Assembly: GCA_030147525.1 (NCBI GenBank)
Contig: JASBVF010000053.1
Span: 62,001 to 126,000, forward strand
From: Bacteroidota bacterium
GTDB taxonomy: Bacteria > Bacteroidota > Bacteroidia > Chitinophagales > Saprospiraceae
Direction: 5' to 3'
Length of the DNA: 64,000 nt
Of this stretch, positions 43,973 to 53,042 are shown in pieces. The notes below the pieces were generated by a model. The model saw only the letters and a program-made list of their open reading frames with translations. It was not told the DNA's origin and did not search any database. A program made the translations under genes and the position numbers. Each line of letters starts with the position of its first letter. Position 1 is the first letter of the stretch.

Positions 43973-44884
43973 ATGAATTATCAGGAAACCTTACAGGCTA
44001 TTTTAAACGACATTGAACCCGCAAGAGGCAAGGGCCGGGTCGCAGCTTACATTCCGGAGCTGGCGAAAGTGCCGGCGGACAAGTTCGGAATGTGCCTGCT
44101 TTTTATCAATGGTGAGCAATACGGGCTGGGAGACTGGCAGGAAAAGTTTTCCATTCAGAGTATTTCCAAGGTGTTTTCCCTCACACTGGCGGTTTCAAAA
44201 TATGGCGATAAAGTCTGGGAGCGGGTGGGAGTCGAGCCATCCGGCACCCGTTTTAATTCACTGGTGCAGCTGGAATTTGAAAAGGGAATTCCCCGTAATC
44301 CCTTCATCAATGCGGGCGCCATCGTTGTTTGCGATATGCTGTTGGACGGGTTTGAAAACCCTAAGCTGGAGGTGCTCAGCATGGTCCGGGATTTTGCCGG
44401 AACGGATGCTATTCATTTCAATCTGGCCGTGGCAGAATCGGAGCGGAAAGTCGGCTATCGCAATTTTGCGCTGGCCTATTTTTTGAAATCCTTCGGCAAT
44501 CTTCACCATGAGGTGGAAACCGTGCTCGACCTGTATTTTCACATTTGCGCCATTGAAATGACCTGTGAAGAGCTTGCGAATGCTTTCCTTTTTTACACAA
44601 ATCACGGCAGTGCGCCCGGTAGGGAGCATTTTATTACCAATAGCCAGACCCGTCGGCTGAATGCGTTGATGCAAACCTGCGGTTTTTACGACGAAGCCGG
44701 AGATTTTTCCTTTAAAGTCGGGCTTCCCGGCAAGAGTGGCGTAGGTGGCGGCATTGCTGCGATACACCCTGAAGCTTACAGCGTTGCGGTTTGGGGCCCC
44801 GGTTTAAATAAAAAAGGAAACTCGCTGATGGGGTTGAAGGCGCTGGAAATGCTCACTTCACGGATTGTGCCGTCTATTTTTTAA
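43973..44884 (+). CDS. glsA: Glutaminase
   Basis: 303 residues, the usual length for bacterial glutaminase A. The beta-lactamase-like catalytic motif is SIQSISKVFSL with Ser63-x-x-Lys66. Other signatures are GRVAAYIPELAKV near the start, NPFINAGAIVV, NHGSAPGREHFI and GLPGKSGVGGGIAAIHP. It hydrolyses glutamine to glutamate and ammonia in the cytoplasm. I chose the ATG at 43973 (MNYQETLQAIL); an upstream ATG at 43928 adds 15 unmatched residues. A single gene with its own control region. Confidence 0.96.
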   Translation: MNYQETLQAILNDIEPARGKGRVAAYIPELAKVPADKFGMCLLFINGEQYGLGDWQEKFSIQSISKVFSLTLAVSKYGDKVWERVGVEPSGTRFNSLVQLEFEKGIPRNPFINAGAIVVCDMLLDGFENPKLEVLSMVRDFAGTDAIHFNLAVAESERKVGYRNFALAYFLKSFGNLHHEVETVLDLYFHICAIEMTCEELANAFLFYTNHGSAPGREHFITNSQTRRLNALMQTCGFYDEAGDFSFKVGLPGKSGVGGGIAAIHPEAYSVAVWGPGLNKKGNSLMGLKALEMLTSRIVPSIF

Positions 44885-45189
44885 AAGTATTTTCATTTAT
44901 TTTTAAAATAATTACCACCTGAGGCAACATTCCGGCAACTCACCCGTTTGTAGAAGTGGTTACAAGAACCAAAGTTTTTTTAGAAGATAATTTATTCAGT
45001 TTATCCGCAGGTTTTATTTCTTTCCTTCCTTTTCGGTCGCAAGTCTTAAAATTTCCAGTTAATCTTTATTCTTTATTCTTTTCTGTTAAAACAGCGATTC
45101 ACCGCATGCTTTTCGGCTATCGGTTCGCTGGAAAATCAGTTACGATAACTGGGGTTCTTAATTTTTTTATTTTTTAATTTTTTTATTCG
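44885..45189. other. Long AT-rich leader region of the RRM gene
   Basis: No gene. It has a small TTGTA/TACAA hairpin near 44950 and long T- and A-runs just before the ATG. An extended AT-rich 5' leader is typical of cold-shock-controlled RNA-binding protein genes. That role is inference. Confidence 0.45.
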
Positions 45190-45459
45190 ATGAATATTTT
45201 TGTAGCAAAACTTAGTTGGGACACCCAAAGCGACGACCTTAGAGATGCCTTTGAAGAATTTGGCGAAGTATCTTCCGCCAATGTAATCATGGACAAATTT
45301 ACAGGTAAGTCAAAAGGCTTCGGCTTTGTTGAAATGGATAACGACACAGAAGCTGCTGAGGCGATCCACCAACTTAACGATACAGAACTTGACGGCAGAA
45401 CAATTGTCGTTAAGAAAGCGGAGCCACGCAGAGAGCGTAGCTCGGCAAGAAGCTGGTAA
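45190..45459 (+). CDS. RRM-domain RNA-binding protein
   Basis: 89 residues, one RRM. RNP2 is NIFVAKL, RNP1 is SKGFGFVEM, and the fold continues to LDGRTIVVKKAEPRRERSSARSW with an Arg/Ser-rich tail. Such glycine- or arginine-tailed RRM proteins are abundant in Bacteroidota, where they replace cold-shock RNA chaperones, and are usually cold induced. It is preceded by a 300-nt AT-rich region that is probably its leader and followed by a strong terminator. Confidence 0.95.
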   Translation: MNIFVAKLSWDTQSDDLRDAFEEFGEVSSANVIMDKFTGKSKGFGFVEMDNDTEAAEAIHQLNDTELDGRTIVVKKAEPRRERSSARSW

Positions 45460-45481
45460 TTTTAAATTACCGCAAATTGAC

Positions 45482-45522
45482 GAAAAGCAGGTCGTGAACA
45501 TCACGGCCTGCTTTTCTTTTTT
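45482..45522. terminator. Terminator between convergent RRM and DUF983 genes
   Basis: A 15-bp stem GAAAAGCAGGTCGTG/CACGGCCTGCTTTTC (one G-U pair) and six Ts, 23 nt after the RRM stop. A-runs on the other side are weaker, so it mainly serves the plus strand. Confidence 0.85.
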
Positions 45523-45540
45523 AGCGGGAGTTTGTAAGGT

Positions 45541-45933
45541 TTATTTTGCCTGCTCCGCAACCCTTGGGTCATACTTTACATTAAAATTGATCCAGATTGC
45601 TCTCGAAATTCTGAAAAACCAGACGAATAGAATGGCCATCGTGAAAAGAAGGAACACAAAGGCGGTTTGCCAGTGAATGCCCAATATCAGCATCAGAAAA
45701 CCGACGAAAAACAGGGAAAACCACCCGGTAATACCGTATGAAATAAACATGGCGCCGTAATAAAAGCCCGGACCGAGAAAGTATTTCTGGCCGCAGTGGG
45801 GGCATTTTTCCGGCATGTCAAAAGATTTTTTGAAAGAAAACGAGCCTGTTTCAAAGAGGTCGCCTTCGTGGCATTTCGGGCATTTCATGTTGAAAATGCT
45901 GTAGGCTTTGGTGCCTTTTTTTAAAAAACTCAT
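45541..45933 (-). CDS. DUF983 family membrane protein with zinc-ribbon
   Basis: 130 residues. A zinc-ribbon pair CPKCHEGDLF and CPHCGQ (four Cys) is followed by KYFLGPGFYYGAMFISYGITGWFSL and a second membrane helix pair, the DUF983 layout. The function is unknown in all organisms. The ATG at 45933 (MSFLKKGTKAYS) fits relatives; an upstream ATG at 46059 gives a long unmatched head. It stands alone. Confidence 0.85.
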   Translation of the reverse strand: MSFLKKGTKAYSIFNMKCPKCHEGDLFETGSFSFKKSFDMPEKCPHCGQKYFLGPGFYYGAMFISYGITGWFSLFFVGFLMLILGIHWQTAFVFLLFTMAILFVWFFRISRAIWINFNVKYDPRVAEQAK

Positions 45934-46088
45934 AGAAAAGCTATTTTTTGAATCGGGTGAAAGTTGCGAAGTTACAATTGCTTCCCAGGCAGAATAAGTG
46001 ATTAACATCACCTGAAAGCCTACAGTTGAACGCCGAGTTAAATTTGATGAAAATGGCACGGCACGGCTGTCGATATTTCCCTTTTTAT

Positions 46089-46120
46089 AAAAAAAGGGCG
46101 GTATCGGACCGCCCTTATTA
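46089..46120 (-). terminator. Rho-independent terminator of the amidase gene
   Basis: AAGGGCGGT/ACCGCCCTT stem with loop ATCGG and, on the minus strand, seven Ts. It lies about 30 nt after the amidase stop. Confidence 0.75.
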
Positions 46121-46145
46121 GAAGATAACCGGAATTTGATGCTGT

Positions 46146-47129
46146 TCAGATGATTCCGTTCTTTTCAATTTCCAGAATGGCATCGACATGAGCGTCGGCG
46201 ATTTTCTGGCGAAAAGCATCCTTCATCAAATCCTCCACCTCTTCTTTATTATTGTAAAAACCGTTTTCCGTTAAAATGGCAGGCATAATGGTTTTTTGCA
46301 GAACGTAGAGCGGCTTTTCCGCCGTGGATTTCAGGTTGCGGTTTTTCATACCGGTCTTAGCGATGATGTGTTTTTGAAAAACGGCGGCGATCTTCTTGCC
46401 TTTGGTGCTGTTTTGTGCGAACCACGTCTCAGCGCCTTTGATGCTGGAAGATACCCATGATTCCGCACTGGGTGCGGGGCCTGCATTCGCATGAACGGAG
46501 ACGTAAATCTTCTGCAGATCTGACTTTTTCTTGTTGGCCCGGTCCACTCGTTCCTCCAAAAAGCTTCCCACCTCCAGGAAATCAGGCACCACATCAAAGT
46601 ATTTGACACCTTTTTTATCCAGCGCCTTCATGATGCGTTCAACAATATCCCGGTTAAATTCATACTCGAAAAAACGGGTTTTGCCATCGTCAAATAATGG
46701 AGACCGCTTCCCTGCCTGAAGTTTTCCGTGGCCGTTGTCGAGGCACCAGAGGTAACGTGCTTTATGCGTTGGCTTTGGTGGAGGCGTGGGTTCTCCCGCC
46801 GGTTTTCCTGTATCGGTCGAAGGCGTTGCCGGTCCGACGACTACTGGTGGCGGTTCAACAGGCGTTGGCACCACGGGCGGAACAGGCGCCGGTTCAACAT
46901 CATCGATGGCCGCTTCTTTGTCAGGATCGGCAAATGGGCCGGTAACATCCACGTCCATTTCATTGACGGTGATAATGGTATCCCTGGGGACATCCGAGCT
47001 GTCTTCGATCAGGTCGGGAAGTTTATCTTTTTCTGAAACAGGCCTTGGAGACGGCTGTTCCTTTGGCGCACGGTTGCCAAAGAGGGAAGAAAAGAAGTTG
47101 GAGATGGCGTCAAAGAAGTTTTTTAACAT
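46146..47129 (-). CDS. N-acetylmuramoyl-L-alanine amidase (Amidase_3) without signal peptide
   Basis: 327 residues. The N-terminus is an amphipathic stretch (MLKNFFDAISNFFSSLFGN), not a signal peptide. Residues about 20-120 are a disordered Pro/Val/Asp-rich linker (PAPVPPVVPTPVEPPPVVVGP). The amidase domain spans about 125-325: DNGHG (zinc His), FFEYEFNRDI (zinc Glu), SVHANA (zinc His) and LTENGFYNN (catalytic Glu). The enzyme cuts the bond between muramic acid and the first Ala. Lack of a classical export signal suggests a phage-like or non-Sec route. It stands alone; no holin or tail genes are near. Confidence 0.88.
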   Translation of the reverse strand: MLKNFFDAISNFFSSLFGNRAPKEQPSPRPVSEKDKLPDLIEDSSDVPRDTIITVNEMDVDVTGPFADPDKEAAIDDVEPAPVPPVVPTPVEPPPVVVGPATPSTDTGKPAGEPTPPPKPTHKARYLWCLDNGHGKLQAGKRSPLFDDGKTRFFEYEFNRDIVERIMKALDKKGVKYFDVVPDFLEVGSFLEERVDRANKKKSDLQKIYVSVHANAGPAPSAESWVSSSIKGAETWFAQNSTKGKKIAAVFQKHIIAKTGMKNRNLKSTAEKPLYVLQKTIMPAILTENGFYNNKEEVEDLMKDAFRQKIADAHVDAILEIEKNGII

Positions 47130-47178
47130 GACGTTCTGGGTAGTTAAGTGAGTGAAATCAAATGGTTTACAGAAAAGT

Positions 47179-47186
47179 CAAATATA
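47179..47186 (-). promoter_or_regulatory. Candidate -7 box of the amidase gene
   Basis: On the minus strand it reads TATATTTG, matching TAnnTTTG. No clear TTG lies at -33. The leader would be about 40-45 nt. Confidence 0.35.
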
Positions 47187-47265
47187 GCCCAATTGCATGA
47201 AATTGCCATCGGTGGCTAAATTTATGTTGTTGAACTATGACTTGCCTTTATTTTTCTGAAAACCC

Positions 47266-48471
47266 TCAGATGCTTCCCATGGCCTGTTTCAAATCCCCGA
47301 TAATATCCTCGACATGCTCGATACCGACCGACAGCCGGATCAATCCGTCGGTGATACCGTTTTTAAGCCGGACCTCTTTGGCCACATTCAGGTGCGACAT
47401 GGAGGCGGGATGTAAAATGAGCGTATCGACATCGCCCAGGGTTGGCGCCAGCGTGCAGAATTTTATGGCATTCATAAAACGGATGCCGGCATCCAGTCCG
47501 CCTTTCAGTTCAAAACTCAGCATGCCGCCGAAAGCCCGCATTTGTTTTTTTGCGATCAAATGATCGGGGTGGGAGGGAAGCCCGCAGTAATTTACCCGGC
47601 TGACATGTCCGTCGTTTTCCAGTTCCTGTGCGATGCGCAGTGCATTCTCACAGTGGCGTTCCATACGAACGGCCAGGGTTTTCATTCCATTGTGAATAAG
47701 CCATGCATCCCAGGGGTTGCAGTTAGTGCCTGCCAGTTTTAAGGTTGTCCAGATGGCGCCGCCCATACGCATTTGTGCGGTATGAGAAGTGACGAGCGCC
47801 CCAGCAATGGAGTTGCCGTGGCCGTTCAGAAACTTGGTGGTGGAATGAATGATGAAATCAATCCCGTAGCGAAGCGGTTGTTGCAAATAAGGTGTAGCAA
47901 AGGTATTATCCACGGCGCTGTACCGGTCGTAACGCTGCGCAATGCCTGCCAAAGCTTCCAGGTCTACGCAGGCGAGGGTAGGGTTGGCAGGTGTTTCACA
48001 ATATAACATTTTAATGGCCGGGTCATTTTTGACAGTCTTCTCCACGAGTTCCAGGTCATGAAGGTCCATCAGGATGGTCTCGATACCGTGCGGTTGAAGA
48101 ACTTTAAGGAAAAGCTCGGTGGTGCCTCCGTACAGGTTACCCTGGGTCAGGATTTTATCGCCCTGTTTCAGCATGGCCAGCATCATGGTGCAAACGGCAG
48201 CCTGTCCGGAACTGAACAGCAATGCGGCAGCTTCTTTGCCGGTACCTGCTGCTTCCAATGCTGCAATTTTATCAGCAACGGCATCCATGGTCGGGTTACC
48301 GTAACGGCCGTAAACGTGGCCTTCTTTTTTATTGGTGAAAATATCCATGCCCTCGTCGATGGATTCGAAAGCAAAGGAGGAAGTGGCGTAAAGCGGCAAA
48401 ACGTGCGGCTTGGTGGTGCGTGGATCTTTGACTTCTTTGGCGCAAATGGATTCAAACTGAGGATGTTGCAT
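47266..48471 (-). CDS. Cys/Met-metabolism PLP-dependent enzyme
   Basis: 401 residues. Family motifs are YGRYGNPTMDAVADKIAALEA (PLP-phosphate Tyr and Arg), SSGQAAVCTMMLAML, QGNLYGGTTELF, CETPANPTL, SAVDNTFATPYLQQPLRYGIDFIIHSTTKFLNGHGN (PLP Lys in STTK) and LIRLSVGIEHVEDII. The branch is O-acetylhomoserine sulfhydrylase / cystathionine gamma-synthase / gamma-lyase. YGGT lacks the Cys that marks classic methionine gamma-lyases, which argues against that role. The exact substrate is unknown. It stands alone, and no SAM riboswitch was seen upstream. Confidence 0.88.
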   Translation of the reverse strand: MQHPQFESICAKEVKDPRTTKPHVLPLYATSSFAFESIDEGMDIFTNKKEGHVYGRYGNPTMDAVADKIAALEAAGTGKEAAALLFSSGQAAVCTMMLAMLKQGDKILTQGNLYGGTTELFLKVLQPHGIETILMDLHDLELVEKTVKNDPAIKMLYCETPANPTLACVDLEALAGIAQRYDRYSAVDNTFATPYLQQPLRYGIDFIIHSTTKFLNGHGNSIAGALVTSHTAQMRMGGAIWTTLKLAGTNCNPWDAWLIHNGMKTLAVRMERHCENALRIAQELENDGHVSRVNYCGLPSHPDHLIAKKQMRAFGGMLSFELKGGLDAGIRFMNAIKFCTLAPTLGDVDTLILHPASMSHLNVAKEVRLKNGITDGLIRLSVGIEHVEDIIGDLKQAMGSI

Positions 48472-48637
48472 GACGGTTATTTTAATTTTGAACTAACTTT
48501 TACAGGCTACGTTTTCAGAAAAAGTTAATTTTGAGGTGGCAAAAAACGATTTCAAAGATTTTCCGGGCCGCAAAAACGGAAATTTAAACGTTTCAGCCGC
48601 CGAAAGTTCTTTATTTTGAAACGATTTATTCTCGTAC

Positions 48638-49771
48638 ATGCAATTCGACCGGACAAACACCCGGTTTAATTTTGATAATCTACGTGAATGCTTTGAACCT
48701 AACCCGAATGACATGCGAGGATTACCCGATAAACTCATCGACAAAGACGATCTTTACGAAAAACACTTGTTCATTGCAGACCCGAAACAGGGTCCTTTGC
48801 GTTTGGACAAATTCATTACCGACCGGATGTTCAAAGCTTCCCGGAATAAAGTACAAAATGCCATCAGAGCAGGTCTTGTACTGGTAAATGAACTGGAACA
48901 AAAGCCAAATTATAAAGTAAGACCGGGCGATAAGATTCAGCTCACCCTTCCCCGGCCTTACGATGAAGCTTGCAGCGTCGTTCCCGACCAAATTCCACTC
49001 GACATTGTTTACGAAGACAATGATTTGCTCATTGTCAACAAACCGCCCGGAATGGTGGTGCATCCCGGTGTAGGCAATTACCGCCGCACACTGGTCAATG
49101 CGTTGGCTTTTTACTTTCAGGATCTGCCGGTCATGGAAGGAAATCCGGAAAACCGGCCCGGCCTCATCCACCGGATCGACAAAGATACTTCCGGCCTGCT
49201 GGTGATCGGCAAAACGGAATATGCCATGTTTCACCTGGGCGCCCAGTTTCAGAAACATACCATTCACCGGCGCTATCAGGCCATTGCATGGGGTGAGATG
49301 GAAGAGGACGAAGGAACGATTAAAAATTATCTCGCCCGGGACCCGCGTTTTCGCAAACGCATGGCCGTCGTGACGGACGGCACCGGTAAGTGGGCCTGTA
49401 CACACTGGAAAGTCCTGGAGCGCCTTTACTACGTGAGTCACCTCGAACTAAGACTGGAAACCGGCCGGACGCACCAGATCCGGGTGCAGCTTTCCAACAT
49501 GGGGCATCCGCTTTTCAACGATGTCAAATATGGCGGCGACCGGGTGGTGAAAGGTACTATTTTCAGTAAGTATAAATCTTTCGTGGAAAATTGCTTTAAG
49601 CTGCTGCCCCGGCATGCGCTTCATGCAAAGGAGCTTGGCTTTATTCATCCGACGACCGGCAAGGAAATGTTTTTTGATTCCGAATTACCGGAACGAATGA
49701 CTGCCTGCCTCGATCGCTGGCGGACTTACGTCGCCGACCGAAAGGCGAAACTTTCACTGGGAGATAGTTAA
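48638..49771 (+). CDS. RluD-type 23S rRNA pseudouridine synthase
   Basis: 377 residues. An S4 RNA-binding domain near 50-100 (RLDKFITDRMFKASRNKVQNAIRAGLVLVN) is followed by the synthase domain with VVNKPPGMVVHPG, PGLIHRIDKDTSGLLVIGKTEYA (catalytic Asp in HRIDKDTSG), RTHQIRVQLSNMGHPLFND and RHALHAKELGF. It isomerises uridine in rRNA. RluD proper acts on 23S U1911/1915/1917; the position here is not readable. The N-terminal 50 residues are an unusual head. I kept the ATG at 48638, though 48713 (MRGLPDKL) is possible. Confidence 0.9.
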   Translation: MQFDRTNTRFNFDNLRECFEPNPNDMRGLPDKLIDKDDLYEKHLFIADPKQGPLRLDKFITDRMFKASRNKVQNAIRAGLVLVNELEQKPNYKVRPGDKIQLTLPRPYDEACSVVPDQIPLDIVYEDNDLLIVNKPPGMVVHPGVGNYRRTLVNALAFYFQDLPVMEGNPENRPGLIHRIDKDTSGLLVIGKTEYAMFHLGAQFQKHTIHRRYQAIAWGEMEEDEGTIKNYLARDPRFRKRMAVVTDGTGKWACTHWKVLERLYYVSHLELRLETGRTHQIRVQLSNMGHPLFNDVKYGGDRVVKGTIFSKYKSFVENCFKLLPRHALHAKELGFIHPTTGKEMFFDSELPERMTACLDRWRTYVADRKAKLSLGDS

Positions 49772-49810
49772 GCATGGGACGTTTTGCCCGTTTTTCTTAA
49801 TTTCATTAAA

Positions 49811-49850
49811 AAAAGACCTCACAGGGACTAAGAATCTGTGAGGTCTTTGT
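49811..49850 (+). terminator. Rho-independent terminator after the pseudouridine synthase gene
   Basis: A perfect 13-bp stem AAAGACCTCACAG/CTGTGAGGTCTTT, with an A-run before and a T-rich stretch after, 40 nt after the stop. It separates this gene from the next. Confidence 0.7.
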
Positions 49851-49876
49851 TGTTTTGCAGTTTTTATAAAACAAAT

Positions 49877-50893
49877 ATGACACTACAGCAAAGGATAGAC
49901 GCACTCGTAAAACTGGGAGACCATTTGCTCGGCCAGGATGACTACCTCCAGGCCATCATGCATCGCACACAGTTTAATAATCAATGGTTTACCATCGAAA
50001 ATCAGGAGCGGGCCATCAACGCCATTGCCCGGTCATTTTTGAACCGGGAAAAGTTGGAAAACTGGACCTCCGCTTACAATATTAAAGATACGCCGGAAAT
50101 GAAAACCGTCGGGATGGTCATGGCAGGCAATCTGCCTTTGGTAGGGTTTCATGACATCGTTTGCACTTTTATTGCCGGACACAAATCGCAAATCAAGCTT
50201 TCAGACAAGGATAAATTTCTGCTGCCGTATCTCTTGAAGTTGTTGTCGGAGTTCAACCCGGCTACGGAAAGTTATTTCAAAATCGTCGAAACACTGAAAG
50301 ATTTTGATGCTGTCATCGCCACGGGAAGCAACAATTCTGCCCGGTATTTCGAATCTTATTTTGGAAAATACCCGAACATCATCCGTAAAAACCGGAATGC
50401 TGTCGCTGTGCTGGACGGCACCGAAACGGATGACGAACTGCACGGGCTGGGCAAGGATGTCTTCCGCTATTTCGGTCTCGGCTGCCGCAATGTTTCAAAA
50501 TTGTACCTGCCGGAAGGTTACGATTTTCAAAGGCTGATGGAGAAACTGCATGAGTTCAAGGACCTTGCGCTGCACGATAAGTACAAGAATAATTTTGACT
50601 ACAACATGGCCTTCATCATGCTCAACAAGTCGCCTTTCACGAACAATGGCTGCGTCATTCTGACGGAAGATCAGGCGATTGCTTCCCGCATCGCTATGTT
50701 GCACTACGAATATTACCAGGATAAAAACAAGCTGGCTGAAGCATTGAAAGACCGTGCCGAAGAAATTCAGTGCGTGGTCAGCCGGGAAGGTTTGCCGGGC
50801 TGGAGTTGTATCGCCTTCGGCAAAACCCAGGAACCCGGCCTCAGCGATTATCCGGACGGAGTGGATGTGATGGCGTTTTTATTGGGACTTTAG
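49877..50893 (+). CDS. LuxC-type acyl-CoA reductase family protein
   Basis: 338 residues. Family features include TVGMVMAGNLPLVGFHDIV (nucleotide-binding region), GSNNSARYFESYFGKYPNIIRKNRNAVAVL (cofactor loop) and DVFRYFGLGCRNVSKLYLP with the catalytic Cys. LuxC-type reductases convert fatty acyl-CoA or acyl-enzyme to aldehyde with NADPH. Outside bioluminescence their role is little known. I chose the ATG at 49877; an upstream ATG at 49838 lies inside the preceding terminator. Only 15 bp separate it from the ABC ATPase gene, so the two are probably cotranscribed. Confidence 0.85.
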   Translation: MTLQQRIDALVKLGDHLLGQDDYLQAIMHRTQFNNQWFTIENQERAINAIARSFLNREKLENWTSAYNIKDTPEMKTVGMVMAGNLPLVGFHDIVCTFIAGHKSQIKLSDKDKFLLPYLLKLLSEFNPATESYFKIVETLKDFDAVIATGSNNSARYFESYFGKYPNIIRKNRNAVAVLDGTETDDELHGLGKDVFRYFGLGCRNVSKLYLPEGYDFQRLMEKLHEFKDLALHDKYKNNFDYNMAFIMLNKSPFTNNGCVILTEDQAIASRIAMLHYEYYQDKNKLAEALKDRAEEIQCVVSREGLPGWSCIAFGKTQEPGLSDYPDGVDVMAFLLGL

Positions 50894-50908
50894 TTTTATT
50901 TTTGAAAC

Positions 50909-52561
50909 ATGATACAGTCCAACCTGCTCGAAATCAATCATTTAAAAATCAACTTTCCTGCTGAAAACGGTACGGTCGAAGCTGTTCGTGATATTTCATT
51001 TTCTCTGAAAAAAGGCGAGACGCTGGGCATCGTCGGCGAGTCCGGCAGCGGCAAATCGGTCACTTCCTTATCCGTCATGGGCTTGTTGCCGGAGGCGGCG
51101 AGGCTGGAAGGCGGCGAAATTTTATTTCAGCCAAAATCCGGCGACCCGGTGGATTTAACCAAAATGACAAAACCCGCCCTGCGGCAACTCCGGGGCCGGG
51201 AAATCGCCATGATTTTTCAGGAGCCGATGACCTCGCTCAACCCGGTTTTTCGCTGTGGCGAACAGGTGGCAGAGGCTATCCGGGTGCAGCAAAAAGTCAG
51301 CAGGGATGAGGCGAAGCGGCAGGTTGTTTCCCTTTTTCAAAAAGTAAAATTGCCCGACCCGGAGCGCATGTTCCGGGCTTACCCGCACCAACTTTCGGGC
51401 GGGCAGCGACAGCGTGTCATGATTGCCATGGCTTTGTCCTGCAATCCCTCGCTGCTCATCGCCGACGAACCGACCAGCGCACTCGACGTGACAGTGCAGC
51501 GTTCCATCCTCGATCTGTTGAACGAACTGAAAAATGATTGGGACGGCTCGGTTATTTTTATCAGTCACGATCTCGGCGTGGTGGCTGAGGTGGCTGACCG
51601 GGTGTTGGTGATGAAAAACGGCGAGATCGTGGAACAGGGCGGGGTAGCGGCCATTTTTCAAAATCCGCAGCATGCCTACACCCGGAATTTGCTGAAAAAC
51701 TTTCGGCACAGAACCGGCAAACAAGTGGCGGTGAGTGACCGAAAACAAGATCAGCCGGCGGCAACCGAGCCCATTTTAGCCGTAAAAAATCTGCGCTCCT
51801 GGTTTCCGGGCAGGCGGAATTTTTTTGGAAAAACCCTTGATTACGTCAAGGCGGTGGACGATGTGAGTTTCGATGTTTTCAAAGGTGAAACCCTGGGCCT
51901 TGTTGGCGAATCCGGCAGCGGGAAGACCACCCTGGGCCGAAGTATTCTGAACCTTCTGCGACCCACGGGCGGCGATGTCATTTTTGAAAATAAAAACCTG
52001 GCACAGCTCCCGGAGAATGAATGGAAGGGATTGCGCAAAGACCTGCAGATCATTTTTCAGGACCCCTACGCTTCACTTAACCCACGACAACCCATCGGCA
52101 TGGCGGTCACTGAGCCGATGCGGGTTCACGGCATTTTAACAACAGAAAAAGAAAGACGGGAAAAAGCGCTGCACTTGCTCGAAACGGTAGGGCTCGATGC
52201 ATCTCATTTCTGGCGTTTGCCACATGAATTTTCAGGGGGACAACGGCAGCGGATTTGCATCGCAAGGGCGCTGGCTTTGGAGCCGAAGTTTATCGTCTGC
52301 GATGAATGCGTGTCGTCGCTCGACGTGACGGTGCAGGCGCAAGTGCTTGATTTGCTGAAGGATTTGCAGCAGGAACGGGGGCTGACCTACATTTTTATCT
52401 CTCACGATTTATCCGTTGTACGCCTGATGAGCGACCGGATTGCCGTGATGAAAAATGGTAAAATCGAGGAACTGGGTCGTGCCGGAGAAATCTGGAACCA
52501 TCCTAAAAATACCTACACGCAGCAATTACTCGCTGCCATTCCGTCCGGAATCGTTAGTTAA
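50909..52561 (+). CDS. Fused dipeptide/oligopeptide-type ABC transporter ATP-binding protein
   Basis: 550 residues containing two complete ATPase domains in tandem, DppD-DppF/GsiA type. Domain 1: Walker [15 protein letters not shown] (near residues 42-55), signature LSGGQRQRV, Walker [14 protein letters not shown]. Domain 2: Walker [12 protein letters not shown], signature FSGGQRQRI, Walker [14 protein letters not shown] (Cys and Ser replace Pro and Ala of DEPTSALD). Together they power a peptide or nickel/glutathione importer. No permease or binding protein lies beside it, so it serves components encoded elsewhere. Confidence 0.93.
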   Translation: MIQSNLLEINHLKINFPAENGTVEAVRDISFSLKKGETLGIVGESGSGKSVTSLSVMGLLPEAARLEGGEILFQPKSGDPVDLTKMTKPALRQLRGREIAMIFQEPMTSLNPVFRCGEQVAEAIRVQQKVSRDEAKRQVVSLFQKVKLPDPERMFRAYPHQLSGGQRQRVMIAMALSCNPSLLIADEPTSALDVTVQRSILDLLNELKNDWDGSVIFISHDLGVVAEVADRVLVMKNGEIVEQGGVAAIFQNPQHAYTRNLLKNFRHRTGKQVAVSDRKQDQPAATEPILAVKNLRSWFPGRRNFFGKTLDYVKAVDDVSFDVFKGETLGLVGESGSGKTTLGRSILNLLRPTGGDVIFENKNLAQLPENEWKGLRKDLQIIFQDPYASLNPRQPIGMAVTEPMRVHGILTTEKERREKALHLLETVGLDASHFWRLPHEFSGGQRQRICIARALALEPKFIVCDECVSSLDVTVQAQVLDLLKDLQQERGLTYIFISHDLSVVRLMSDRIAVMKNGKIEELGRAGEIWNHPKNTYTQQLLAAIPSGIVS

Positions 52562-52563
52562 GC

Positions 52564-52917
52564 TCACCCTTCTTTTTTCAGAATCTCCGTTTTTTCACCG
52601 AAATATTGCACGAAGCGCTGCATATCGACGGCGAGCTCACGGTTTTGGGTGGCTTTGAAGTAGGTGTCGGCCATGGCCCGCAGGGTTTGAAAGAAAAAAC
52701 GATCCATCTCGTTGACCTGCATGTCGTTGGTCCAAAGGTCGATTTTCATCGTGTCCAGCGTTTCCCGCTCGAACAGTGATAACAGCATGGCTTTGCAGGG
52801 TACGGGCTTGCTGCCTGCTGGCCGGTCGTCGGCATCCCATTCGATGGTTGTCGGGACGTTTTTATCGTCGAGGCCAACGGTGATGCGGATTTGAGAAGTT
52901 TTTGCTGGTTTGCTCAT
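52564..52917 (-). CDS. gldC: Gliding motility protein GldC
   Basis: 117 residues: TSQIRITVGLDDKNVPTTIEWDADD, then KAMLLSLFERETLDTMKIDLWTNDMQVNEMDRFFFQTLRAMADTYFKATQN, which matches the GldC family of Bacteroidota closely. GldC is a small cytoplasmic protein that assists gliding motility; its loss partly impairs movement. I chose the ATG at 52917 (MSKPAKTSQIRI); an upstream ATG at 52992 gives a non-matching head. Its stop lies two bases from the stop of the convergent ABC gene. It supports a gliding or T9SS lifestyle together with the T9SS cargo nearby. Confidence 0.92.
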   Translation of the reverse strand: MSKPAKTSQIRITVGLDDKNVPTTIEWDADDRPAGSKPVPCKAMLLSLFERETLDTMKIDLWTNDMQVNEMDRFFFQTLRAMADTYFKATQNRELAVDMQRFVQYFGEKTEILKKEG

Positions 52918-52943
52918 TGAAAATAATTTAAAAATTTGGGGCG

Positions 52944-52951
52944 CAAAAGTA
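52944..52951 (-). promoter_or_regulatory. Candidate -7 box of gldC
   Basis: On the minus strand it reads TACTTTTG followed by CG, like other -7 boxes here. The leader would be about 20 nt. The -33 box is not clear. Confidence 0.4.
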
Positions 52952-53042
52952 AGGTAAAAGGTTGAACGGGGCGATAGTTTGTGCCCGGGCATTCGCCCGA
53001 AAGGCAGAAAGGTTAATTCTCAGTTTACAAAAACTCTGAATC

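Noticed and set aside
48472-48637. SAM-type riboswitch before the Cys/Met PLP enzyme gene
   Set aside because: The leader has no recognisable SAM riboswitch core or paired stems, only AT-rich sequence.
50897-50904. TATTTTTG as a promoter for the ABC ATPase gene
   Set aside because: The start site would fall inside the coding sequence, and the gene is better explained as cotranscribed with the reductase gene 15 bp upstream.
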